A stretch of 64,000 nucleotides of DNA, from NCBI GenBank assembly GCA_020622085.1, contig JAHRYM010000001.1:557117-621116 (forward strand), in the 5' to 3' direction. The notes below the pieces were generated by a model. That model was given only the letters and a program-made list of their open reading frames with translations, did not search any database and was not told the DNA's origin. This DNA is from Paracoccaceae bacterium (GTDB lineage Bacteria > Pseudomonadota > Alphaproteobacteria > Rhodobacterales > Rhodobacteraceae). This document shows positions 18,089 through 28,623 of the stretch, piece by piece. Position 1 is the first letter of the stretch. Every line of letters starts with the position of its first letter. The position numbers were made by a program, and so were the translations under genes.

Positions 18089-18803
18089 GCTTGGTCCTGT
18101 CCTGATTGCCGTGGCGGCGGGTCTTCCCGCCGCTGCGGATGTGAAACAACCCGGTCCCACGACCATGCCGCAGGCGCGGCAGACATCTGGCCCGGAGTCA
18201 ACGGCCCAGCCGCCGCTTCCGGCGCCGGACCAGCCCGGCGCGGACGGTGCGGCAGTGTCGCGCCCGGTGCCAAGGGCGCTGTCGCTCCTGAAGGGCGGCA
18301 TCGTGATCCAGGGTCCGACGGGCTATTGCATCGACATGACGGCACTCAGGTCCGAGGTCAGCAATGCCTTCGTGCTTATGGGCGGCTGTGCTGCGATGGA
18401 AGGCAAGGGGCGCGGCGGGGCCCAGGCGGCGGTTCTGACCGCGACGGTCTCGACGCCGGCTGAAACCGCTGCGCCGCTTGCGCAGACCTTTCCGGCGATG
18501 GCCGCCTTCCTGCAATCAGAGCCGGGGCGCGCTGCACTGAGCCGGGTGGGAGATGCGCGTTCGGTCCGGGTGATTTCGGTCAGCGCCACGGAGGATGTGC
18601 TTTATGTCCGCGCCGCCGATGCGGCGGCGGCGGCCTGGGGTCAACCCGTCGAACAGGATTACTGGCGCGCGATCTTCGAGATCGGCGGGCGCTATGTGAC
18701 GCTGACCACGCTCGGATTGAGGGACCGCCCGCTTGGCGCGGCCGAAAAGCGCCGGCTGCTTGAAGCCTTCGTGCGCGCCGTCCGTCGCGCCAACGGGGCG
18801 TGA
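18069..18803 (+). CDS. Unrecognised protein with signal peptide
   Basis: I do not recognise this 244-residue protein. It begins with a likely Sec signal ([20 protein letters not shown], cleavage near residue 23-24), followed by a Pro/Gln/Ala-rich linker to about residue 75. A compact domain then starts at [20 protein letters not shown]. Two cysteines, in GYCID and MGGCAAM about 25 residues apart, could form a disulfide in the periplasm. The C-terminal part ([19 protein letters not shown]) looks like a beta-rich domain. The ATG overlaps the ilvD end by 20 bases and the next gene starts four bases after its stop, so it is probably co-transcribed. Confidence 0.75.
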   Translation: MSTWISRLGPVLIAVAAGLPAAADVKQPGPTTMPQARQTSGPESTAQPPLPAPDQPGADGAAVSRPVPRALSLLKGGIVIQGPTGYCIDMTALRSEVSNAFVLMGGCAAMEGKGRGGAQAAVLTATVSTPAETAAPLAQTFPAMAAFLQSEPGRAALSRVGDARSVRVISVSATEDVLYVRAADAAAAAWGQPVEQDYWRAIFEIGGRYVTLTTLGLRDRPLGAAEKRRLLEAFVRAVRRANGA

Positions 18804-18806
18804 ACG

Positions 18807-19571
18807 ATGCTGCGTGCGGCCTTTCGCAGGATCCGGACGCAGTGGCGCCGGAAGCGGCTTCTGGCGCCCTGGCTTGCACTTGCCGATCGCGGCCGGAAGC
18901 TGCCGCCCGAGGGGCTCGCCGAACTGCGCCCGTTTGCGCACCAGGTGCGAGGCGCGGCTGACAGGATCCTTGCCCTGTCCGATCTGGGTGCGCCCACCCG
19001 TCCGGACCCGTTGCGAACCCCCGGGGAAGACGCGGTCTGGCGTCCGGGCCCATGGACAGATCGGATGCATCCCGCCGGTATCGCCGCGCCCATGTCCCGC
19101 CTGGCGCTGGAGCGGGGGGTCACGCTTTTTCACGACGGCCAGCCATCGTCGATCATCCTGCGCCAGAAAAGGAGCCATCACGCGACGGATGCGGCCGCTT
19201 TTTCGCTGGGCATCGAGGTCTTTGCGCTGGGCGGCAGCTTCCTGTCGATGTGTATCGACCTGCAGGACAATCTGCTTGCCGGTCTGTCTCGCCGCCATAT
19301 CCTGCGGATGACGATGGATCTGGAATGCGAACGCCCCCAGGATTTCTATGCACGGCTCAATCTGGGGCAGGGGCCCAATACCGAAGACCTTGTCCTGCAC
19401 CTTCCGGGGATCGCCGGGCCATGCGAGGTGGAATTTGATCTGGCTCGGATGTCCATCCGTGGAAACAGGGTCGACAGGGCGTGGATTGACGTGATCTTGC
19501 AGGAACCGGACCACAATGCCGTGGTGATCCGCGACCTGGTGCTTGGCCGCCGGCCACGGGCGGAGCTTTAG
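18807..19571 (+). CDS. Unrecognised 254-residue protein (possibly DUF6478)
   Basis: The product has an Arg-rich N-terminus (LRAAFRRIRTQWRRKRLL) that could bind membrane or nucleic acid. A stretch rich in Pro and charged residues follows (residues 60-85), then a domain containing MHPAGIAAPMSRLALERGVTLFH, FALGGSFLSMCIDLQ and NLGQGPNTEDL. No signal peptide or membrane helix is seen. I believe similar proteins occur mainly in Rhodobacterales under the label DUF6478, but I could not check this. It starts four bases after the upstream stop and is followed 12 bases later by a third small unknown gene. Confidence 0.72.
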   Translation: MLRAAFRRIRTQWRRKRLLAPWLALADRGRKLPPEGLAELRPFAHQVRGAADRILALSDLGAPTRPDPLRTPGEDAVWRPGPWTDRMHPAGIAAPMSRLALERGVTLFHDGQPSSIILRQKRSHHATDAAAFSLGIEVFALGGSFLSMCIDLQDNLLAGLSRRHILRMTMDLECERPQDFYARLNLGQGPNTEDLVLHLPGIAGPCEVEFDLARMSIRGNRVDRAWIDVILQEPDHNAVVIRDLVLGRRPRAEL

Positions 19572-19583
19572 GACGGGGGCAGG

Positions 19584-19955
19584 ATGCGGGGCGTCGAGTC
19601 ATCGGAACTTCGGGATGGTGTCTGGACCGTGGTGCTGACGCCCCCGGCACATACGGGCAATGACGCGCCCTTCGCGGCAGAGATATGGCATGATGGCCGG
19701 ATCCTTCCGGGGCTTGCGGTGACCGAAGTCGCCGGAAAGGTGACCACGCGGTTTCGCCTGCCCCCGGGGATCCTGTCGCAGGGCGTGCAGGTGCTGGTGC
19801 TGACTGACGCTGCGGGCAGGGATCTGTCGCGGCTGGTCCTGATTGCGGGCCAGCCGGTCGAAGATGACCTGCGCGGCGAGATCGCGCTGCTTCGGGCCGA
19901 ACTTGACCTGCTGAAGCAGGCGTTCCGCGATCATTGCCGCGGCGGCGGGGGCTAA
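19584..19955 (+). CDS. Unrecognised small protein with C-terminal helix
   Basis: This 123-residue product is not recognised. The first 85 residues alternate hydrophobic and polar residues in a way that suggests a beta-sandwich (VWTVVLTPP, AEIWHDGRILPGLAV, VQVLVLTDAAGRDLSRLVLIAG). The last 35 residues look like a charged helix or coiled coil (LRGEIALLRAELDLLKQAF) ending in CRGGGG. There is no signal peptide. The ATG follows a purine-rich GGACGGGGGCAGG stretch. It closes the three-gene run behind ilvD; a 102-base gap follows before fadH. Confidence 0.65.
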   Translation: MRGVESSELRDGVWTVVLTPPAHTGNDAPFAAEIWHDGRILPGLAVTEVAGKVTTRFRLPPGILSQGVQVLVLTDAAGRDLSRLVLIAGQPVEDDLRGEIALLRAELDLLKQAFRDHCRGGGG

Positions 19956-19985
19956 GCGGGAAGGTTGACGCCACGTTGGGGATGA

Positions 19986-22073
<2,088 letters not shown>

Positions 22074-22304
22074 TCCGGTCAGGGACAATCCTGTAACGAT
22101 ATGACCGAAAAAGGTTTTTCAGGTTTATCGCCAGCTATTCCCTGTCGTTTTCACGTTGCTCTGTTGCGAAATGCGACACGAAAAGGCCGACAACGCTGAA
22201 TCGGTTCGGCATAAAACCCAACTGTTGACCGCAGGGCTCCGCATTCTTGCCCGATTTCAGGGTGATACGGGGCTTCGGCGGGCAATGTCGAATAAGGGTG
22301 CATA

Positions 22305-23210
22305 ATGGACCGACTGACCGAAATGGAAGCCTTCGCCACTGTGGTGGATCAGGGGGGATTCACCGATGCGGCCAAGAAGATGGGGATTTCCAAGTCCGCT
22401 GTCTCGAAACATGTTTCGGCGCTTGAGGCCCGTCTGGGCGCGCGCCTTCTGAACCGGACGACGCGGCGCGTATCACCCACGGAAATCGGCCTTGCCTATT
22501 ACGATCGCGCCCGCCGGGTGCTGAACGATGCGGGCGAGGCGGATGCGCTGGTTACTTCGATGCAATCGGCGCCTTCGGGTCTGCTGCGCATCTCGGTCGC
22601 GACGGATTTCGGCGTCAACCTCCTGTCGCCGATCCTGGGGGATTTCCTGCTGGAATACCCCGAAATCACCGTGAACATGGTGCTGAACAACCGCTACGTC
22701 GAGCTGATTTCCGAAGGGTTCGACATGGCGATTCGCGTGGGCGAGCTGGAAGACAGCACGCTGCGCGCCCGCAAGCTGACCGATACCGCCAAGCGCATGA
22801 TCGGCGCGCCGGGCTATTTCGAACGCTATGGCCGCCCGCAGAAGATCGACGACCTGAACGAACACAAGCTTCTGCATTATTCGAATCAGGCTTCGGGCAA
22901 CGTCTGGAAGATCACCGCGCCTTCGGGTGAAAAGCGCCAGGTCCGCACTGCGGGTTGGCTGACGGTGAACGACGGGCAATCGCTGCTGAATGCGGCCATC
23001 TCGGGCCTGGGCATCGCCTATCTGCCAAGCTTCCTTTACGCCGATGCGATGAAACAGGGCCAGGTCGAAGAGGCGATCCCCGATCTGCCGGTGGAAACGC
23101 TTGGCATTTACGCCGTTTACCCGCCGGGGCGCTTCACGCAGCCGAAGGTGCGGGCCTTCATCGACTTTCTGGCAACAGCCTTCGCCGACAAGGGCCCCGA
23201 CAACTGGTAA
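22305..23210 (+). CDS. LysR-family transcriptional regulator
   Basis: This 301-residue DNA-binding protein has an N-terminal winged helix-turn-helix (residues 1-60: FATVVDQGGFTDAAKKMGIS, KSAVSKHVSALEARLGARLL) and a periplasmic-binding-like effector domain. The domain includes LLRISVATDFGVNLLSP, FDMAIRVGELEDSTL and a C-terminal YLPSFL element. The N-terminus MDRLTEMEAFATVVDQGGF is typical of the subgroup that regulates quinone or aldehyde response genes. ATG 22305 follows AAGGGTGCATA. The target is not evident: fadH lies upstream in the same direction and the OmpA gene converges from the other side. The 231-base upstream gap holds no obvious LysR box. Confidence 0.92.
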   Translation: MDRLTEMEAFATVVDQGGFTDAAKKMGISKSAVSKHVSALEARLGARLLNRTTRRVSPTEIGLAYYDRARRVLNDAGEADALVTSMQSAPSGLLRISVATDFGVNLLSPILGDFLLEYPEITVNMVLNNRYVELISEGFDMAIRVGELEDSTLRARKLTDTAKRMIGAPGYFERYGRPQKIDDLNEHKLLHYSNQASGNVWKITAPSGEKRQVRTAGWLTVNDGQSLLNAAISGLGIAYLPSFLYADAMKQGQVEEAIPDLPVETLGIYAVYPPGRFTQPKVRAFIDFLATAFADKGPDNW

Positions 23211-23232
23211 GCGACCAGAACAGCGACAGGTA

Positions 23233-24279
23233 TCAGCGGGTCGGGGTGAGGATCACCTCGACCCGCCGGTTTTTCTGCCGGCCCTCATCCGTCAGGTTGC
23301 TGGCACGCGGCGCGAGATAGCCCGCGCCTTCGGCCGAGATCCTGGAGCCGAGGTCGCCGGGCATTTCCGCCAGCCGGGCCCGCACCGATTCGGCCCGTCG
23401 CTTCGACAGGGCAATATTGGCGGCAAGGCTTCCCTGCGCGTCGGTATGCCCCACAAGTGTCACGCGGGCATCCGGGTTGCGCCCGAGCCAGCCGGCAAGC
23501 GCGGCGAGCGACGCGAACTCCCCCGCAGCCAGATCGGCCGAGCCGCTGGCAAAGACCAGATCATCAAGCGCCGCATGACCTTCGGCCAGCAACCGTGCCC
23601 CCGGATCGCCCGTTGCCGTATCGCCTGATGTTGCCGACTCGGGCGCAACAATCGTTGATGGTCCGGGTCCGGCGGTGTCGGCATTTCTGCCATCATCGGG
23701 AACCAGCGCCGATGGAGGGGGGGGCGGCGGTGCCACCGTGCCCGAGGGGATGACCGCAACGGGCGCCACGGCGCTGGGCGTCGCCGTCACGATCTGAACG
23801 AAGCCGCTTTCGTTCGACCGGCTGACCAGCACCGAGACAAGTTCGATGCCGCCCGCGCCATCTCGCCGCGCCGAAAGATAGCGGAAATCGCCCAGATCGA
23901 CATGCATCGCCGGTTCGGGCAGCACGGGGATCGCAAAACGGAAGTCGAATCCGCCGCAGGCTTGCGTGGCGCAATCCAGAAGCAGGGTGAAGCCCGCCTG
24001 CGACAGGGCCTCCCGATAGGGCAGCAGCAGGGCGAGCGTCGTGTGGCTGCCGATGGGCACGCGCCATGAACCGATCGATATCCGGCCCTCGGCCATGGTC
24101 CCGGCAACGGTGCCGGCTTTCCAAGGCGCCCCCGCGATCAGCGCGCTGCCGGGGTCTTCGGTGCGGCTGTCGGTGGCGACGGCCCCAGCGGGCAGAGGCA
24201 GGTCGATGGGCGGTGCGGCCTCTGCTTGGGACATGCCGAAAAGGGCCGTTGCGGCGACAAGGATCCTGAGCCGCCTCAT
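23233..24279 (-). CDS. OmpA-family peptidoglycan-anchoring protein
   Basis: The 348-residue exported protein has a signal peptide (residues 1-21, RILVAATALFGMSQAEA), then an N-terminal domain of about 160 residues containing a CATQACGG cysteine pair. A proline-rich hinge follows (around VAPPPPPPSALVP). The C-terminal OmpA-like domain holds the peptidoglycan-binding elements VTLVGHTDAQGSLAANIALS, LSKRRAESVRARL and NRRVEVILTPTR. It probably sits in the periplasm or outer membrane and binds peptidoglycan. The ATG at 24279 overlaps the stop of the upstream GNAT gene (ATGA), so the two are coupled. Confidence 0.88.
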   Translation of the reverse strand: MRRLRILVAATALFGMSQAEAAPPIDLPLPAGAVATDSRTEDPGSALIAGAPWKAGTVAGTMAEGRISIGSWRVPIGSHTTLALLLPYREALSQAGFTLLLDCATQACGGFDFRFAIPVLPEPAMHVDLGDFRYLSARRDGAGGIELVSVLVSRSNESGFVQIVTATPSAVAPVAVIPSGTVAPPPPPPSALVPDDGRNADTAGPGPSTIVAPESATSGDTATGDPGARLLAEGHAALDDLVFASGSADLAAGEFASLAALAGWLGRNPDARVTLVGHTDAQGSLAANIALSKRRAESVRARLAEMPGDLGSRISAEGAGYLAPRASNLTDEGRQKNRRVEVILTPTR

Positions 24280-25007
24280 GCCGCGGGCACCTCTGCCGGG
24301 ATAAGCCGGCGATAGTGGTAGTGATCGACGACCTCCATCCCGAACGACCGGTAAAGCCCCTGCCCGGCGTCGTTCGCGCGGGTCACGGGCAGGGCCAGAG
24401 ACTGCGCGCCATGGGCCGCCGCCCACTGGGCCGCCGCCCGCATCAGGTCGCGCGCGAGTCCCTTGCGGCGGAACCCTGGCAAGACGTGAAGTGCGTGGAC
24501 ATAGGCCACATTGCCGTTCACGGCGGCGAAGACGCCACCGGCCGCGCGGTCCTCAAGGCGGCCAAGAATCGTGGTCTTGGGCGCGGCGGCCCGCTCCATC
24601 ACGGCGATCCGCTCCGGTCCGATGCCCGCTTCGGTCCAGTGGTCGCGCATGATCGCAAGCATCGGCCAGATCGCAAAGGTCGTCAGGCGCCGCGGCGCCT
24701 CGGCTGCAAGGCGTGACACCGGCGCCATGAACAGATCGACGGGATCGTGCAGTGCATAGCCCCGCGCGGCCAGCGCCGCATCCAGCCGGTCCTCGCCATC
24801 CCGGACCATGAAGAGCGGAACCTGACCGCTGCCATGATGCGCCGCTTCGGCGATGGCGATGTCGCCTTCGCTCCAGTTGTCGTGCGCGGCGGTGGTGGCC
24901 GAGACCCGGCCACCACCGCCCTTGCCGTCGCGCAGGATCCAGGGCCCGGCTTGCCAGCGCCTGGCGGCGGGCCATGTGGCTTCCATCAGGTTCAGCCATT
25001 CGGTCAT
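24276..25007 (-). CDS. GNAT-family N-acetyltransferase
   Basis: This 243-residue cytoplasmic protein has the GNAT acetyl-CoA fold in its C-terminal half: VHALHVLPGFRRKGLARDLM (the R/Q-x-x-G-x-G/A loop) followed by an alpha helix and LPVTRANDAGQGLYRSFGM. The N-terminal half (WPAARRWQAGPWILRDGKGG) looks like a second, degenerate GNAT-type domain. The substrate is unknown. It overlaps the upstream cinA-like stop by one base (TGATG at 25005-25009) and the downstream OmpA start by four bases, so three genes form a tight minus-strand unit. Confidence 0.88.
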   Translation of the reverse strand: MTEWLNLMEATWPAARRWQAGPWILRDGKGGGGRVSATTAAHDNWSEGDIAIAEAAHHGSGQVPLFMVRDGEDRLDAALAARGYALHDPVDLFMAPVSRLAAEAPRRLTTFAIWPMLAIMRDHWTEAGIGPERIAVMERAAAPKTTILGRLEDRAAGGVFAAVNGNVAYVHALHVLPGFRRKGLARDLMRAAAQWAAAHGAQSLALPVTRANDAGQGLYRSFGMEVVDHYHYRRLIPAEVPAA

Positions 25008-25786
25008 CAGGCGGGTTCTCCGGGGAACAGGGACATGAGCCTTGCGTAAGCCGCCTCCAGCCGTTGCCGATCCCTGCCGCGAATGACAAGCGTGGTGCCG
25101 AAGGCGCCATTGCGCGAAAATGGATAGGAACCCATGGTCAGGTCCGGGTATTCGGCGGCCAGTGCGGCAAAATCCGCGGCGATGGTGCCTTCGCCCAGGT
25201 TGACCCGCCAGTTGCGGCTTTCAACCGGGGTGCCGGCCTTCAGGCCCGGCAGGATCAGGGCCGCCATCGCCTCGAAGATCCGCGGCACGCCGGCCATGAC
25301 ATGGACGTTGCCAAGGCTGAAGCCCGGTGCCACGGAAATCGGGTTGTCGATCAGCGTGGCCCCATCGGGGATGCGGGCCATGCGCTGGCGGGATTCGTTG
25401 AAGTCAAGCCCCTGGGCGGCGTAGTGCCGCGCAAGCAGATCGCGGGCGTCGTCGCGGATGCCGATCGCCACGCCGAAGCTGGCGGCCACCGCATCGGCGG
25501 TGATGTCATCATGCGTCGGCCCGATGCCGCCCGAGGTGAAGACGTGATCCCAGGCGTGGCGCAGGGCATTCAGCGCGGCGACGATGGCGGACTGGTCGTC
25601 GGGGACCATCCGCACCTCCCGCAGGTCGATGCCGATGCGGGTCAGTTCGCCCGCAAGGTGATGCATGTTCGAATCGCGGGTCCGGCCCGAGAGGATTTCG
25701 TCCCCGATGATCAGGATGGCGGCGGTGGGATTTTTCGGCGGTGCCGAAGCGGGGTTCGGGGGGGGGGGCGGAGGGGGGGTAGGCAT
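25007..25786 (-). CDS. CinA-like competence/damage-inducible protein A, molybdopterin-binding domain only
   Basis: The 259-residue protein has the MoCF_biosynth domain found at the N-terminus of CinA: AAILIIGDEILSGRTRDSN near residue 22-40, DDQSAIVAALNALRHAWDHV and FTSGGIGPTHDDITADAVA. The C-terminal nicotinamide-nucleotide amidase (PncC) domain of full CinA (about 400 residues) is missing, as in many alphaproteobacterial paralogues. The start ATG 25786 follows GGGAAGGAG at a good distance, so the first residues MPTPPPPPPPN are encoded by a long C tract. Homologues usually start close to NPTAAILIIGDEIL. The gene is divergent from map and coupled to the GNAT gene. Confidence 0.87.
   Translation of the reverse strand: MPTPPPPPPPNPASAPPKNPTAAILIIGDEILSGRTRDSNMHHLAGELTRIGIDLREVRMVPDDQSAIVAALNALRHAWDHVFTSGGIGPTHDDITADAVAASFGVAIGIRDDARDLLARHYAAQGLDFNESRQRMARIPDGATLIDNPISVAPGFSLGNVHVMAGVPRIFEAMAALILPGLKAGTPVESRNWRVNLGEGTIAADFAALAAEYPDLTMGSYPFSRNGAFGTTLVIRGRDRQRLEAAYARLMSLFPGEPA
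25758..25781. repeat. Homopolymer G tracts (C tracts in the coding strand) in the cinA-like gene
   Basis: On the plus strand an 11-G run (25758-25768) is followed by CGGA and a 7-G run (25774-25780 approximately). They encode consecutive prolines at the N-terminus of the minus-strand CinA-like protein. Runs of this length are prone to replication slippage and sequencing error. A one-base change would shift the frame only in the first dozen codons before an in-frame internal start could take over. Confidence 0.7.
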
Positions 25787-25886
25787 GGGGCGGGCTCCTT
25801 CCCGGTCATCTATAGGCAGGCCGCCGCCTCTGGCCAAGCGGGAACAACCGCATTATCTAACGCCCATGCGACACAAGGAGACCGCC

Positions 25887-26696
25887 GTGGAAGAGCCGCG
25901 GGGCCGTCAGACCAAGGACGGCATCAGGATTTACGAACCCGCGGATTTCGTGGGCATGCACAAGGCCGGACGGCTTGCCGCCGACATCCTCGACCGGGTG
26001 GCCGCGCTGGTCGAGCCGGGGGTGACGACCGAGGTGCTGGACGATTTCATCCGCGACGCGGTGGAGGCGGCAGGAGCGGTTTCGGCCACGATCGGCTATC
26101 GCGGCTATCAGCATGCGTCCTGCATCAGCGTGAACCATGTGGTCTGCCACGGGATTCCGGGGCCGAAGGTGCTGAAGGATGGCGACATCCTCAACATTGA
26201 CGTGACGGTGATCGTGGATGGCTGGTATGGCGACACCAGCCGGATGTATGTGGCGGGCATGCTGAGCCGCAAGGCCGAGCGGCTGATCCGGGTCACCCAT
26301 GACGCGCTGATGCTGGGGATCGAGGCGGTGCGGCCGGGGAACACCTTCGGCGACATCGGCCATGCGATCCAGGCCTATGTCGAGGCGCAGCGGATGAGCG
26401 TGGTGCGCGATTTCTGCGGCCACGGGCTGGGCCGCGTCTTCCATGCGCCGCCGAACGTGCTGCATTACGGGCGTCCGGGCAGCAGGGAAGTGCTGGAAGA
26501 GGGCATGTTCTTCACCATCGAACCGATGGTGAACCTTGGCCGCCCGGAAACCAAGGTGCTGGCCGATGACTGGACGGCGGTGACGCGCGACAAGTCGCTG
26601 TCGGCGCAGTTCGAGCATTCGATCGGCGTGACGGCGGATGGCTGCGAGATCTTCACCCTGTCGCCGGCGGGGAAATTCCATCCGACCTGGGGTTAG
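25887..26696 (+). CDS. map: Methionine aminopeptidase, type I
   Basis: Map removes the initiator methionine from nascent proteins. The 269-residue product has all five metal ligands: Asp105 (NIDVTV), Asp116 (WYGDTSR), His179 (CGHGLGR), Glu212 (TIEPMV) and Glu243 (FEHSIGV). The length matches type I enzymes. I chose GTG 25887 because AAGGAG lies exactly six bases before it. The in-frame ATG at 25866 adds seven residues but has no ribosome site. It is divergent from the cinA-like gene with a 100-base gap, and rsmD converges on it. Confidence 0.95.
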   Translation: MEEPRGRQTKDGIRIYEPADFVGMHKAGRLAADILDRVAALVEPGVTTEVLDDFIRDAVEAAGAVSATIGYRGYQHASCISVNHVVCHGIPGPKVLKDGDILNIDVTVIVDGWYGDTSRMYVAGMLSRKAERLIRVTHDALMLGIEAVRPGNTFGDIGHAIQAYVEAQRMSVVRDFCGHGLGRVFHAPPNVLHYGRPGSREVLEEGMFFTIEPMVNLGRPETKVLADDWTAVTRDKSLSAQFEHSIGVTADGCEIFTLSPAGKFHPTWG

Positions 26697-26699
26697 GTG

Positions 26700-26756
26700 G
26701 CAGTCGCCCGGGGGCGCCGCCCCCGGACCCCGGGGATATTTGTGCCAAGATGAAAG
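26700..26756. repeat. GC-rich intergenic element with 8-bp stem, Rhodobacterales-type
   Basis: Between the convergent map and rsmD stops lies CCGGGGGC-GCC-GCCCCCGG (26708-26726), a perfect 8-bp stem with a 3-base loop. It is followed by GGACCCCGGGGATATTTG and then GCCAAGATGAA. From memory, very similar elements occur in many copies between genes in Rhodobacterales genomes; this could not be checked here. It may act as a bidirectional transcription end or as a REP-like repeat. Confidence 0.55.
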
Positions 26757-26761
26757 AACGG

Positions 26762-27337
26762 TCAGCCCCGCGATGCCGGCGGAGCGCGCAGGATGGTGAC
26801 GAGCGTATCGCCGTATTTTCGCTGGTCGAGCAGGTCGAAGCCGGGCGGGGGTGTCGGCGGCGTGCTTTCTTCCCAGACGACCAGCGCGCCGGGGGCGAGC
26901 CAGCCGCCCGCGACGGCGGATGCGAGCGCGGATTCGCCGAGACTCGCGCCATAGGGTGGGTCGAGGAAGACGAGGGTGTAGCAGGGGCCGCGGTTCGGGC
27001 CGAGGCGGGTTGCGTCGCGGCGCCAGACATCGGTGGCGCCCATGGCGCGCATGAGTTCGATATTGCGTCGCAGGAGCGCGCGCGCCGCCGTGCCGTCATC
27101 GACAAAGGTCACCCGGGTGGCGCCGCGCGACAGGGCTTCGAGGCCGAAGGCGCCGGTTCCGGCGAAAAGGTCAAGCACCCGTGCGCCCGCGACCGGATTG
27201 CCGTAGCCGCCGTTCAGGATCAGGTTGAAGATCGCCTCGCGGACGCGGTCGGTGGTCGGGCGCAGATGCGCCGACGGATCGCCCGCGCCGACCTCGGCCA
27301 GTTTGAGGCCCCGCCGTTCGCCGCCGATGATCCGCAT
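26762..27337 (-). CDS. rsmD: 16S rRNA (guanine(966)-N(2))-methyltransferase
   Basis: RsmD methylates G966 of 16S rRNA in the 30S subunit. The 191-residue protein starts with the family N-terminus MRIIGGERRGLKL, has RPTTDRVREAIFNLI, a SAM-binding ARVLDLFAGTGAFGLEALS motif (near residues 52-70) and the catalytic DPPYG in VFLDPPYGASL. The length is typical (180-200). Its start overlaps the stop of the upstream flavoprotein gene by one base (TGATG at 27335-27339), so the two are probably coupled. Confidence 0.94.
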   Translation of the reverse strand: MRIIGGERRGLKLAEVGAGDPSAHLRPTTDRVREAIFNLILNGGYGNPVAGARVLDLFAGTGAFGLEALSRGATRVTFVDDGTAARALLRRNIELMRAMGATDVWRRDATRLGPNRGPCYTLVFLDPPYGASLGESALASAVAGGWLAPGALVVWEESTPPTPPPGFDLLDQRKYGDTLVTILRAPPASRG

Positions 27338-28539
27338 CAGCGCATCAGGGCCTTGAGGTCGGTCGCCGGATCCGACACCAGCGCCGGGTCGGGGCTGCGG
27401 CCGGCCTCGATCAGGCGCTTGCCGACCATATAGGCGCGCGGGTCGTTCATCGCATCGACGGCGAGCAGTCTGGCACCGGCGTAATACCAGATCGACAGGC
27501 CGGCGCCGTCGGGGCGGGTGATGACGCGGTCGTAGCCGGTGTTCAGGCCGGCGATCTGGAGTTTCACGTCATATTGGTCGGACCAGAACCAGGGCTTGGC
27601 GCTGTAGTCCTTGCCAGCGCCAAGGATGTTTTCGGCGACCAGCTCTGCCTGGTCGATGGCATTGCCGACGCTTTCCAGCCGGATGCGCCCGCCCTGATAG
27701 GGGAAAGAGGCGCAATCGCCCGCCGCCCAGATATGGGGGTCCGAGGTGCGGCCCTTCGCATCGGTGCGGATGCCGTTTTCAAGGGCCAGCCCCGCCGCTT
27801 CGGCGAGGCCGGTGTTGGGCGTGATGCCCGCACCAACGATGACGAAATCGACCGGCAGTTCGCGCCCGTCCGAAAGCTTGGCGGACCTGACGCGGCCGTC
27901 GCCCGAAAGCCGGTCAAGGCCCACGCCTTCGAGGATCGTCACGCCGTGGTCCTGATGGAGCTTGCGGAAATAGTCGGCGGTTTCGGCTGAGGCCACGCGT
28001 TGCAGGATGCGCGGCGCCATTTCCACAAGCGTGACCGAAAGGCCAAGCTTGGCCGCGACGGCAGCGGCTTCTAGCCCGATGTAGCCGCCGCCGACGACCA
28101 GTAGCCGGGCGCCGGACCTGAATTCCGGCGCCATGGCATCGACATCGGCGAGCGTGCGGACAGTATGGACGCCCGGAAGGTCGCCGCCGATCGCCGCGGG
28201 AAGCCGCCGGGGGCTGGAGCCTGTCGTCAGCACCAGCCTGTCGTAGGGAATGACCTCATCCCCCAGCGTCACGGATTGCGCGGCGGGGTCGATGGCGGTG
28301 ACCGGGATGCCAAGGCGCAGGGTCACGTTCTGGTCGGCCCAGAAGGAAGGCGCGCGGAGGTAAAGCCGTTCAAGCTCCATCTCGCCCAGAAGATAGCCCT
28401 TCGACAGGGGCGGGCGCTGATAGGGGGGGGCGGTTTCCTCGCCGATCAGGGTGACGGGGCCGGTATGGCCAAGGGCGCGCAGCTTCGCGGCAACGGAGGC
28501 GCCGGCTTGTCCGGCGCCGATGATCACGATTCCTGCCAT
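27337..28539 (-). CDS. FAD-dependent ferredoxin reductase-type oxidoreductase
   Basis: This 400-residue flavoprotein has two dinucleotide-binding folds. FAD binds at VIIGAGQAGASVA (residues 4-16) and NAD(P)H at LLVVGGGYIGLEAAAVA. A second FAD motif follows in IWAAGDCASFPY near residue 275. The C-terminal domain (KPWFWSDQYDVKLQIAGL) is of the ferredoxin reductase type found in Rieske dioxygenase and P450 systems (rubredoxin/putidaredoxin reductase-like). No ferredoxin or P450 gene is adjacent, so its electron acceptor is unknown. It is divergent from the peroxiredoxin gene (84-base gap) and coupled to rsmD. Confidence 0.9.
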   Translation of the reverse strand: MAGIVIIGAGQAGASVAAKLRALGHTGPVTLIGEETAPPYQRPPLSKGYLLGEMELERLYLRAPSFWADQNVTLRLGIPVTAIDPAAQSVTLGDEVIPYDRLVLTTGSSPRRLPAAIGGDLPGVHTVRTLADVDAMAPEFRSGARLLVVGGGYIGLEAAAVAAKLGLSVTLVEMAPRILQRVASAETADYFRKLHQDHGVTILEGVGLDRLSGDGRVRSAKLSDGRELPVDFVIVGAGITPNTGLAEAAGLALENGIRTDAKGRTSDPHIWAAGDCASFPYQGGRIRLESVGNAIDQAELVAENILGAGKDYSAKPWFWSDQYDVKLQIAGLNTGYDRVITRPDGAGLSIWYYAGARLLAVDAMNDPRAYMVGKRLIEAGRSPDPALVSDPATDLKALMR

Positions 28540-28623
28540 GACGGTCCCTTCCGGATCTGGTCTTGTCGGAAGGAGAGACTATATCCTCGGCTGACCTATT
28601 GGCAACGCGCGAGGATTTTTGCC

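Noticed and set aside
16319-18301. A 660-codon minus-strand frame over ilvD
   Set aside because: Antisense shadow of ilvD, which has all cluster ligands and family length.
22108-22125. GAAAAAGGTTTTTC near the fadH end as an intrinsic terminator
   Set aside because: The palindrome has almost no loop and a very weak A-T stem, so it is not a convincing terminator.
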